From contig CABSLQ010000015.1 of the NCBI GenBank assembly GCA_902478605.1, forward strand, positions 1 to 50,426: DNA of 50,426 nt, given 5' to 3'. Below the pieces are notes generated by a model. The model was not told the origin of the DNA, did no database searches, and worked only from the letters and a program-made list of their open reading frames with translations. Each line of letters opens with the position of its first letter. Positions within the stretch are counted from its first letter, which is position 1. Source of the stretch: an uncultured Oscillospiraceae bacterium (GTDB lineage: Bacteria > Bacillota > Clostridia > Oscillospirales > Acutalibacteraceae). A program made the translations under genes and the position numbers. Shown in pieces: positions 44,290-50,426 of the stretch.

Positions 44290-44853
44290 TCAGATCGGGT
44301 TAAGGTTTAGGCGTTTTCTCAGCCTGTTCAGCTTGTCCTTTTGCTTAAAATCGAGCGACATCTTTTCTGCATAGAATTTAATGGTCTCTTCCCTCGTTGC
44401 ATGGAGCAGGATATGAATGTCTTTGCATACCAATATTTCTGCATTTTTGATGCCTTCCGACACAATTGGAATGAATCGGTCAGTATCCTCGCAAATGGCT
44501 TTGAAGCGTCTGCCGAAGCCCTCAAGCAGCGACAGGTCGCTGCTGTCACAGAAGAAGCCGCCCATTTCACAGTCAAAGAGTATTTCGGAGATATGGGGAT
44601 CGTCGGTAAAAGCCTCACGGAACGCCGCCTCCCATTCATAGCCGCTGCCGTGGGTTTTCAGCCCGTTTGGGCTGCTTGCAGGTTCGCCGATCTCCACTGC
44701 ATAAGCGTCAAACGCTTCCTGGCAGTAGGGAGAGTATTTATCGCCTAAAAGGTCAAGCGGCAGGCACAGGCTGTATACGCCATTTTCAAGGCCTACAATA
44801 TAGAAGGGGGCGTTCTCTGTGTTAAAGGCTTCGATCCTTTGCTGGATTTCCAT
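44290..44853 (-). CDS. Unknown protein of the conjugative element (187 residues)
   Basis: Begins MEIQQRIEAFNTENAPFYIV at 44853 with AAAGGA about 10 bases upstream, 5 bases after the stop of the preceding gene. It is acidic and globular, with no signal peptide or membrane helix. Features are GVYSLCLPLDLLGDKYSPYC, SGYEWEAAFREAFTDDPHIS and EMGGFFCDSSDLSLLEGFG. I do not recognise a named family; proteins of this look occur in the accessory part of Tn1549-like elements (from memory). Function unknown. The gene is complete, and the intron relic begins 60 bases after its stop. Confidence 0.6.
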   Translation of the reverse strand: MEIQQRIEAFNTENAPFYIVGLENGVYSLCLPLDLLGDKYSPYCQEAFDAYAVEIGEPASSPNGLKTHGSGYEWEAAFREAFTDDPHISEILFDCEMGGFFCDSSDLSLLEGFGRRFKAICEDTDRFIPIVSEGIKNAEILVCKDIHILLHATREETIKFYAEKMSLDFKQKDKLNRLRKRLNLNPI

Positions 44854-44858
44854 GGCTC

Positions 44859-45215
44859 TCACATCCTTTCCGTTTTGAGCCCAAACCGCCGGATCGCGAT
44901 CGCCCTGTAGAGAAGGGCGAATATCCCAGGCTGGAGCAAGTCCTTGTCCGCCAGGTCTGTGAGTGAGAGATGCTTTGTGCCAAGGTACAGGTCTTTGGCA
45001 CTGCAGAACAAGGCATAGGCGTTTTCCGTGCTGTCTTGCAGCCGTATCGCATCAAAGCGGACAGCGTTCTTTTCCACATGGGGTTTCGCCGCCTGCCACA
45101 GTGCAGGCTCTGCCGTCAGCAGGTACAGCGCCGCCATGAGCGCGTTGTCCCCTGTGTCCCGCCTGCGGACAGCTTCTGAAAAAGCGAGCCTGTGCTTCCC
45201 GTCCCGGAAATTCAT
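44859..45215 (-). CDS. Unknown protein of the conjugative element (118 residues)
   Basis: Begins MNFRDGKHRLAFSEAVRRRD at 45215, chosen because AAAGGAGG lies 7 bases upstream. It contains LMAALYLLTAEPALWQAAKP and DLYLGTKHLSLTDLADKDLL, a helical protein seen in similar elements (from memory). The frame is open upstream to 45383, and a second well-placed AAAGGAG precedes an in-frame ATG at 45353 (MPLFMESPGNRAFERMMAAV). So a second, longer product of 165 residues is possible, or two neighbouring small genes have lost the stop between them. Function unknown. Confidence 0.6.
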   Translation of the reverse strand: MNFRDGKHRLAFSEAVRRRDTGDNALMAALYLLTAEPALWQAAKPHVEKNAVRFDAIRLQDSTENAYALFCSAKDLYLGTKHLSLTDLADKDLLQPGIFALLYRAIAIRRFGLKTERM

Positions 45216-45384
45216 AGGGCTTCCCTCCTTTACTTTTGGCACGGATCCTGGAAACGCTTCTTTTCTGCCGTACCTTTTTGACTGAAATCCGGGAACGGCG
45301 GCCATCATCCTCTCAAACGCCCGGTTGCCGGGGGATTCCATAAACAGGGGCATTGCCTTCCTCTCCTTTGCTGTAAAATACAAA

Positions 45385-45413
45385 ATGCCCCGGCTATTTC
45401 TTCAATAGCCGGG
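45385..45413 (-). terminator. Perfect hairpin between element genes
   Basis: GCCCCGGCTATT (45385-45396) pairs with AATAGCCGGGGC (45402-45413). On the minus strand ATTTTGTATTTT follows, so it can terminate transcription from the gene at 45550-46206. Between that gene and this hairpin a short acidic frame (KKEEEDEAMDEDQSPIMGM) may be a remnant; nothing more can be said. Confidence 0.55.
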
Positions 45414-45549
45414 GCGGGGTAACGCTCTCAGAAGTAGTCTTGTCTGTGAAGCAGGGGCTGTACTTTTGCCCTACATCCCCATAATGGGAGACTGGTCTTC
45501 GTCCATGGCTTCATCTTCTTCCTCTTTTTTCTCCTGACGTTCTTATCCG

Positions 45550-46206
45550 TTATATAGTGAGCTGTGGGACATCCTCCTGTTCAAAGGTGGGCAGGCTGTC
45601 CTCAAGCTGCGGGTACCCATAGCTCAGCTTCTCCGCCAGCGCCTTCAACTGCTGCTCCTGCTCACAGGTCAGCGTTTCACAGTTGTCCTGGGTATAGGCG
45701 ATACACCGGTACAGGTTTTCCGCTTCTTCGGGCGTAAAAAGCCGGTTCTCGTCTGTCAATCTGGAACGGACAACAAAGGATTTTTTGGCGTATTCGTAGT
45801 CAGGGGTGTAATCCCCCTGCGTGACATCGGTTTTTTCTTTGCCCTGCCGCCAGGTGGCGAACATAAAGCCATGGGGTTCGCTGTACATCGCGCCAAGGAC
45901 AACATCGCCGCATTCCGTAAGTCGGCGGTATTCCGGCAGGCTCTCTACGCCAAGGGGAGGCGCGGCTTCGTAGAGGGCTGCATATTCGCGGATGGATTTT
46001 GCCGCATGGAGCAGGGCATCCATTGCCGCCTCGTATTCCTGCAGGAATGCCTTATCCTGGTTCCAGTACAACTCAGCCTTTTTACCGGCGAGGCACATGG
46101 GGCGGCCATCCACAGAGATATGCAGCACACCGCTTTCCTTATCAAGCTCTCCGGTACATCCTAGCTGGGGCAGTTTTCGCAATAATTCCTTTTGATAGAT
46201 GGTCAT
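45550..46206 (-). CDS. Unknown protein of the conjugative element (218 residues)
   Basis: Begins MTIYQKELLRKLPQLGCTGE at 46206 with GGAAGGAG upstream; the longer open frame before it has no site and a non-protein-like composition. It is cytoplasmic and acidic, with GVLHISVDGRPMCLAGKKAE, GDVVLGAMYSEPHGFMFATW and DYTPDYEYAKKSFVVRSRLT. The last part (SFVVRSRLTDENRLFTPEEA) repeats a pattern of element-borne proteins of unknown role. It is the first gene of the decayed element on this side, divergent to the XRE gene at 46342. Not recognised further. Confidence 0.6.
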   Translation of the reverse strand: MTIYQKELLRKLPQLGCTGELDKESGVLHISVDGRPMCLAGKKAELYWNQDKAFLQEYEAAMDALLHAAKSIREYAALYEAAPPLGVESLPEYRRLTECGDVVLGAMYSEPHGFMFATWRQGKEKTDVTQGDYTPDYEYAKKSFVVRSRLTDENRLFTPEEAENLYRCIAYTQDNCETLTCEQEQQLKALAEKLSYGYPQLEDSLPTFEQEDVPQLTI

Positions 46207-46341
46207 TGGCTTTTCTCCTTCCACATAATAAAAAAAGCAGAGGGGCTTTTCTTTCCCTCTGCCGTGTGCGTATATTCTGTTTTCAAAACAAAGGCTTGAC
46301 TTTCCGCCCAACCAGAGTTTTACTACAAACACCTGATTGGG

Positions 46342-46629
46342 ATGGATGGGCGGGCTATGAAAGATCAGCCGGACAGGAAAGATATTGAGCAGGCTCTCCC
46401 TCTTAAGCTGCCGGAACGGCTGCGACGTATGCGGGGATACCATCTGATGCATCAAAGCGAAGTGGCCGCCCTGCTGCACATGGATCGTTCCACCTATGCC
46501 TATTATGAAACGGGTGCGTCTCAGCCGTCGTTATCCACGCTCATGAAGCTGGCCATGCTCTATGGCGTCTCCACCGACTTCCTGCTCGGTATGCCCCAGA
46601 GGGAAGACGACGGCACACGGAAAACATAG
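46342..46629 (+). CDS. XRE-family helix-turn-helix regulator
   Basis: 95 residues. The Cro/C1-type domain spans about 25-85: LPERLRRMRGYHLMHQSEVA, ALLHMDRSTYAYYETGASQP and LMKLAMLYGVSTDFLLGMP. It is divergent from the unknown gene at 45550-46206 and probably regulates the element. Start ATG 46342 (MDGRAMKDQ) or ATG 46357; neither has a strong ribosome binding site, so the start is uncertain. It is followed 52 bases later by a strong bidirectional terminator. Confidence 0.8.
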   Translation: MDGRAMKDQPDRKDIEQALPLKLPERLRRMRGYHLMHQSEVAALLHMDRSTYAYYETGASQPSLSTLMKLAMLYGVSTDFLLGMPQREDDGTRKT

Positions 46630-46680
46630 GGTTGACTGACGTGCGGTTATGAGCCTGCATGACAGTTCTATCCTTCGGGC

Positions 46681-46719
46681 AGCAAAAAAGGCGGATCCAT
46701 ACGATCCGCCTTTTTTGCT
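46681..46719. terminator. Bidirectional terminator, 17-bp perfect stem
   Basis: AGCAAAAAAGGCGGATC and GATCCGCCTTTTTTGCT pair perfectly around CATAC, with A-runs and T-runs on both sides. It ends the XRE transcript and may also stop minus-strand transcription beyond the tRNA terminator. Confidence 0.85.
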
Positions 46720-46814
46720 CAAGTATTCGCTTGTGCCGGTTCAAATGGTATCACAATAGGATTTTGCCTCTTTGGCATCTATAAAATCCTCTTGAAATAA
46801 TCTCCCCCAAATAT

Positions 46815-46847
46815 GCGAAAAAGCCCGATGAAATCGGGCTTTTTCGC
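46815..46847 (-). terminator. Terminator of the tRNA-Arg gene
   Basis: GCGAAAAAGCCCGAT and ATCGGGCTTTTTCGC pair perfectly around GAA. On the minus strand it lies 26 bases after the CCA end of the tRNA. It can work in both directions. Confidence 0.85.
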
Positions 46848-46873
46848 TAGGGATCTTTTTTGTCACCCTATTA

Positions 46874-46950
46874 TGGTCCGCCCGGAGGGATTCGAACCCC
46901 CGGCCTTTGGAATCGGAATCCACTGCGATATCCAGCTTCGCCACGGGCGG
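46874..46950 (-). tRNA. tRNA-Arg, anticodon CCG
   Basis: All cloverleaf parts are visible on the minus strand: acceptor CCGCCCG/CGGGCGG, D arm GCGA/TCGC with GG in the loop, anticodon loop TTCCGAT (anticodon CCG, reads CGG), T arm GGGGG-TTCGAAT-CCCTC, discriminator A and an encoded CCA. The first pair of the anticodon stem is a mismatch. The gene sits next to the conjugative relic; tRNA genes are common integration sites. Confidence 0.9.
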
Positions 46951-47028
46951 ATATTGGCTGCCTTTAAGGCATATCAATTCTACTACGTTTTTCCGGTTTT
47001 TGCAAGTCTTATTTTTCGATTCTCCACT

Positions 47029-47045
47029 ATGGAACAATATTCCAT
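47029..47045. promoter_or_regulatory. Palindrome upstream of the alpha-galactosidase promoter
   Basis: ATGGAA-CAATA-TTCCAT is a perfect 17-bp dyad whose right end is 19 bp before the -35 box at 47065. The position suits an activator or repressor site. Binding factor unknown. Confidence 0.45.
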
Positions 47046-47064
47046 GTTTTTGAACGTATTTCCC

Positions 47065-47093
47065 TTGCTAAACAGGCCCCAACCCGGTAAAAT
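47065..47093 (+). promoter_or_regulatory. Promoter of the GH36-aldo/keto reductase pair
   Basis: TTGCTA (47065-47070) and TAAAAT (47088-47093) are 17 bp apart, giving a leader of about 25 bases before the GH36 start codon at 47125. Confidence 0.65.
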
Positions 47094-47124
47094 TAAGGAC
47101 ATACTGCACGAAGGGGTGTCTGTC

Positions 47125-49296
47125 ATGTCCATTGAATTTTTGGAGGAAGCCTGCATCTTTTTTATTTCCACGCAAAATACCAGCTACAGCTTCCGTATAT
47201 TTGACGCCGGCTATCTCACAGGCCAGTACTGGGGCCGAAAAATGCATCCCGCCGATCTGACCCGCCTATGGCAAAGTGTACCCTCCGGCTTTTCGCCTGA
47301 ACATGCAGGGGCGCGGGACAACGGGTACTCCCTGGATCTCATCCCGCTCGAATACCCGACCTACGGCGGCGGCGATTACCGCGTCCCGGCGCTGTCCGTC
47401 TGCTTTCCGAATGGCAGCCGGTTGGCGGATCTGACCTATCGTTCCCATACCATCGCGCCGGGCACGCGCGAACCGGAGGGACTGCCCGGTCTCTCGGATG
47501 GCGGCGAGACGCTCACGATCACGCTGGAAGACGCCTTTTCCGGCCTGCAGGTGGAGCTGATTTACGCTGTGTATGAGGACTGTGATATCATCGCCCGCCA
47601 CGCCCGCATAATCAATGCGACAAAAAAGCCGCTGCGTGTCACCCGGGCACTGAGTGCCAGCGTGGATCTGCCCGCGGGCGACTGGGAATGCATCAGCCTG
47701 TACGGCTCCCATGCACGCGAGCGCCTGGTGGATCGCACGCCGCTCCACCACGGCATACAGGCGGTGGAGAGCCGCCGTGGCGCTTCCAGCCATCACCACA
47801 ACCCCTTTATCGCTCTGGCCGCCCCCTCTGCGACCGAATTTGCCGGGGAGGCTTATGGTGCCGCTCTGGTTTACAGCGGCAACTTTCTTGCCCAGGTGGA
47901 GGTCGCTCCCTTCGGCGATCTCCGGCTGCAGCTGGGCATCCATCCGGCCGACTTTTCCTGGACGCTCGAAGCGGGAGAGAGCTTTGTCACGCCGCAGGCC
48001 CTGCTCACCTACACCGACGGCGGCCTGAACCGTCTTTCCCAGAACTTCCATAACGCCATACGCCGCCATTTGGGCCACACCCCGCGGCGCAGCCAGCCGC
48101 GGCCCATCGTTATCAACAACTGGGAGGGCACCTATTTCGACTTTAACGAAGAAAAGCTGCTCGCCATCATCGACAGCAGTGCCGACCTCGGCGTCGATAC
48201 CTTTGTGCTCGACGACGGGTGGTTCGGGCACCGGGATGACGACACCACTTCGCTGGGCGACTGGTTTGTGGACAGGCGTAAGCTACCCCGCGGTCTGACC
48301 CCGCTCATCGAACGGTGCGAAGCCCACGGTATGCAGTTCGGTCTCTGGTTTGAGCCGGAAATGATCTCGGAGGACAGCGAGCTGTACCGCGCCCATCCCG
48401 ACTGGTGTATCCGGCAGGAAGGCCGTCCTTACTGCCTGGGCCGGCACCAGCTGGTCCTCGATCTGTCGCGGGACGACGTGCTCGCCCATCTCAAGGAGGT
48501 CATCAGCGCCGTCCTGTCGGAAAACCACATTTCGTATGTCAAGTGGGACATGAACCGCCACATGACCGACGCGTATTCCGCCGCGCTGCCTCCGGAGCGC
48601 CAGCCGGAGATCTTCCACCGCTATATGCTGCATTTATACGAGTTGTTTGCCTATCTGACCGAAGCCTTCCCGCAAGTGCTGTTTGAGGGCTGTTCGGGCG
48701 GGGGCGGGCGGTTTGACGCAGGCATGCTGTATTATACGCCGCAAATCTGGACCAGCGACAACAGCGACGCCATTGAGCGGCTGAAAATTCAGTATGGAAC
48801 TTCCTTTGTTTATCCCCCGGTATCTATGACCGCTCACGTCTCCGCCTGCCCCAACCATCAGGTGGGCCGCACCACCCCGCTGCACACACGCGGGCTGGTG
48901 GCCATGAGCGCCTCCTTCGGTTATGAACTCAATCCGCTGGCCCTTACCGCTGAAGAGCGGAAGGAAATCCAGGCGCAGACGGCAAAATACCGGGAGTTGG
49001 AGCCGCTTATATCCGTCGGCGATTTTTATCGCCTGCGCAGCCCGTTTGAAGGCAGGGATTGCAGTTGGATGTTCGTATTGCCGGACAAATCCCGTGCCTT
49101 TGCCGTCTATGTGCGGCAGCAGACCGCGTACGCGTACCGGCCGCGTCTCAAACTGACCGGCCTCGATCCCAATGCCCGGTATCGTATTGACGAGCTGGAT
49201 GCGGTTTACGGCGGGGATGAGCTGATGTATGCCGGCCTGGCACTGCCGGTGCTCGGTGATTTTGAAGCGGTGTCCTTCACCCTGACAAGGGTGTGA
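47125..49296 (+). CDS. Alpha-galactosidase, glycoside hydrolase family 36
   Basis: 723 residues, the usual length for the family. It starts MSIEFLEEACIFFISTQNTS at 47125, with GAAGGGG 8 bases upstream; the longer frame would run through the tRNA gene and is rejected. N-terminal beta domain about 1-310, TIM barrel about 320-640, C-terminal beta domain after that. The catalytic residues are present: nucleophile D475 in YVKWDMNRH and acid/base D545 in WTSDNSDAIER. Other family motifs are NNWEGTYFDF, DDGWFGHRDDD, GLWFEPEMIS and EGCSGGGGRFD. No signal peptide, so it acts in the cytoplasm and hydrolyses alpha-1,6-galactosides such as melibiose, raffinose and stachyose. It forms a two-gene operon with the reductase. 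No transporter is linked here. Confidence 0.95.
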   Translation: MSIEFLEEACIFFISTQNTSYSFRIFDAGYLTGQYWGRKMHPADLTRLWQSVPSGFSPEHAGARDNGYSLDLIPLEYPTYGGGDYRVPALSVCFPNGSRLADLTYRSHTIAPGTREPEGLPGLSDGGETLTITLEDAFSGLQVELIYAVYEDCDIIARHARIINATKKPLRVTRALSASVDLPAGDWECISLYGSHARERLVDRTPLHHGIQAVESRRGASSHHHNPFIALAAPSATEFAGEAYGAALVYSGNFLAQVEVAPFGDLRLQLGIHPADFSWTLEAGESFVTPQALLTYTDGGLNRLSQNFHNAIRRHLGHTPRRSQPRPIVINNWEGTYFDFNEEKLLAIIDSSADLGVDTFVLDDGWFGHRDDDTTSLGDWFVDRRKLPRGLTPLIERCEAHGMQFGLWFEPEMISEDSELYRAHPDWCIRQEGRPYCLGRHQLVLDLSRDDVLAHLKEVISAVLSENHISYVKWDMNRHMTDAYSAALPPERQPEIFHRYMLHLYELFAYLTEAFPQVLFEGCSGGGGRFDAGMLYYTPQIWTSDNSDAIERLKIQYGTSFVYPPVSMTAHVSACPNHQVGRTTPLHTRGLVAMSASFGYELNPLALTAEERKEIQAQTAKYRELEPLISVGDFYRLRSPFEGRDCSWMFVLPDKSRAFAVYVRQQTAYAYRPRLKLTGLDPNARYRIDELDAVYGGDELMYAGLALPVLGDFEAVSFTLTRV

Positions 49297-49316
49297 ACGT
49301 AAAGGAGGCAAGTTGA

Positions 49317-50291
49317 ATGGAGCGCATCTCTCTGCCCGGCGGCAAAGCTATTCTACCGCTCGGCCTGGGGACCGCTAACTTTGGCACATCGGTATCCGAA
49401 CAAGACGCGTTCGCGCAGATGGATCGGTTTATCGAGCAGGGCCGCACCCTGCTCGATACCGCCCGGGTATACGGCGATTGGGAACCGGGTACCTGTGGGC
49501 TGAGCGAAAAAACCGTCGGCCGCTGGCTGAGCAGCCGCGGCGCGCGGGAACGCGTTGTGCTCGTCACCAAGGGAGGCCATCCGCCGCTGGACAACATGGC
49601 GCTTTCGCGGGTCACTCCCGCCGCCATCCGGCAGGATTTGGCGCAGAGCCTATCCCATCTGCAGACCGATTACGTGGATTTTTACCTGCTGCACCGCGAC
49701 GATCCTACCGTACCAGTTGGGGAAATCTTGGACTGCCTTGAAGAACAGCGACAACAGGGCCGCCTCCGGCAGTACGGCTGCTCCAACTGGTCGACGGCCC
49801 GCATAGAGGAAGCGCAGGCCTATGCGATGCGGCGGGGATTTGCCGGCTTCTCGGTCTACCAGGTACAGTACAGCCTGCCCGCCGTCAACCGCGCGCCGCT
49901 GGCCCGCAGCGGCATGTGTACCCTTGACGGGGCGGCCCGGGCCTTCCACCGCCGGACAGGCATGCCGGTGATGGCCTACATGGCGATGGGCGGCGGCGCG
50001 CTGCAAAAGCTGGTACATACCGGCACACTGCCCGCATCACTGCAGGAGATGTACGGCAATGAGACGAACCGGGCCCTGGCATCCCTGCTGCGCGAAAAAG
50101 GCGCGACGCCGCAGGCGATTACGCAATACGTGCTTGCCTTTCTGTGGGAGGAGCCGGATTTCACCGTGATACCGCTCGTCTCCTTTCGCCAAATGGATCA
50201 GCTGGAAGACTGTCTTGCCTGTCTGACGACGCCGCCGGACCAAGAGCTGCTGGACAAGCTGCGGGGTATTCGCCTGCAACATATAGGATAA
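49317..50291 (+). CDS. Aldo/keto reductase
   Basis: 324 residues, with GGAGG 9 bases before the ATG at 49317 and 20 bases after the GH36 gene. It is a TIM-barrel NAD(P)H oxidoreductase of the AKR superfamily. The catalytic tetrad is intact: D47 and Y52 (LLDTARVYGDW), K85 (VLVTKGGH) and H126 (YLLHRDD). GCSNWSTARIEEA is the usual SN motif at about 155-170. It reduces aldehydes or ketones, or oxidises sugars. Its place beside alpha-galactosidase suggests a role with galactose or related sugars, but the substrate cannot be told. Confidence 0.92.
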   Translation: MERISLPGGKAILPLGLGTANFGTSVSEQDAFAQMDRFIEQGRTLLDTARVYGDWEPGTCGLSEKTVGRWLSSRGARERVVLVTKGGHPPLDNMALSRVTPAAIRQDLAQSLSHLQTDYVDFYLLHRDDPTVPVGEILDCLEEQRQQGRLRQYGCSNWSTARIEEAQAYAMRRGFAGFSVYQVQYSLPAVNRAPLARSGMCTLDGAARAFHRRTGMPVMAYMAMGGGALQKLVHTGTLPASLQEMYGNETNRALASLLREKGATPQAITQYVLAFLWEEPDFTVIPLVSFRQMDQLEDCLACLTTPPDQELLDKLRGIRLQHIG

Positions 50292-50297
50292 GGAAAA

Positions 50298-50324
50298 GAG
50301 CCCGGGCGCACAGCGTCCGGGCTC
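50298..50324 (+). terminator. Hairpin after the aldo/keto reductase gene
   Basis: GAGCCCGG (50298-50305) pairs with CCGGGCTC (50317-50324), 7 bases after the stop codon, but only TCAGAGTG follows, so it is a weak terminator by sequence. Confidence 0.5.
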
Positions 50325-50391
50325 TCAGAGTGTCAAAAAACTTTTTAGCGAATAGCCATATGCACAAACGTAGAATTCTTATGCGTCGCAT

Positions 50392-50418
50392 CGGGGAACC
50401 CCCGGCGAGGGTTCCCCG
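50392..50418. terminator. Hairpin at the window end
   Basis: CGGGGAACCC (50392-50401) pairs with GGGTTCCCCG (50409-50418) around CCGGCGA. The window ends shortly after, so its role cannot be judged. Confidence 0.4.
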
Positions 50419-50426
50419 CCGTAAAA

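Noticed and set aside
46741..47037. Minus-strand 98-codon frame across the tRNA
   Set aside because: It covers the tRNA gene and its terminator; coding there is not credible.
46813..47124. 104-codon upstream extension of the alpha-galactosidase
   Set aside because: It would translate through the terminator and tRNA-Arg sequence; the ATG at 47125 has a suitable ribosome binding site and gives the normal family length.
1..50426. CRISPR array
   Set aside because: No regularly spaced identical repeats were seen; the repeated motifs in 37-40 kb are protein domain repeats.

Overview
The window looks like a chromosomal segment of a Gram-positive anaerobe of the class Clostridia, perhaps Oscillospirales-like. 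The reasons are AGGAGG-type ribosome binding sites, sigma-A-type promoters with 17-bp spacers, a lipobox solute-binding protein, MsmX-dependent-style sugar permeases without an ATPase, a Tn1549-like conjugative-element relic and an IS150-like element. I could not run any search, so the taxonomic statement is inference. Nearly all genes before 40.5 kb lie on the minus strand.

0-15.7 kb is a GC-rich core-like block. It holds a small XRE regulator, a complete IS3-family element (about 885-2610) with a probable 3-bp target duplication, a MarR / ABC / ABC drug-exporter operon with a clear promoter and a palindromic operator, a PutP-type sodium symporter, and an unusual three-gene operon. That operon encodes a 1469-residue zinc-ribbon / membrane / VWA / IPT protein, a secreted membrane-anchored beta-rich protein and a small two-helix membrane protein.

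15.7-18.9 kb is a graveyard of mobile DNA. It contains a structured RNA-like stretch of consecutive hairpins, a 5' piece of an IS21 transposase gene, an N-terminal piece of an IS256 transposase gene, two broken WYL-domain regulators and a 43-residue ORF. The pieces are joined with no spacer.

18.9-40.5 kb is one long minus-strand carbohydrate locus that reads from a promoter near 40.54 kb. In order it encodes a four-repeat surface protein, a lipoprotein substrate-binding protein, a membrane-anchored GH31 enzyme, a 972-residue binding protein with extra N-terminal domains, two permeases, an NHL-propeller/Yip1 membrane protein, a DUF5696-type protein, two more permeases, a truncated Gfo/Idh/MocA oxidoreductase and a cytoplasmic GH2 enzyme. 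A divergent LacI-family gene (40836-41834) is the likely regulator. The logic is surface cleavage, capture by two binding proteins, import through two permease pairs and intracellular hydrolysis. No ATP-binding subunit is encoded.

42-46.7 kb is a decayed integrative conjugative element: a truncated tyrosine recombinase, a helix-turn-helix protein, the 3' exon of a virD4/traG coupling-protein gene, the 3' end (domains V and VI) of a group II intron still attached to that exon, several element-type unknown genes and a divergent XRE regulator. It lies beside a tRNA-Arg(CCG) gene at 46874-46950.

47-50.4 kb carries a plus-strand pair, a GH36 alpha-galactosidase and an aldo/keto reductase, with a recognisable promoter upstream and hairpins downstream.
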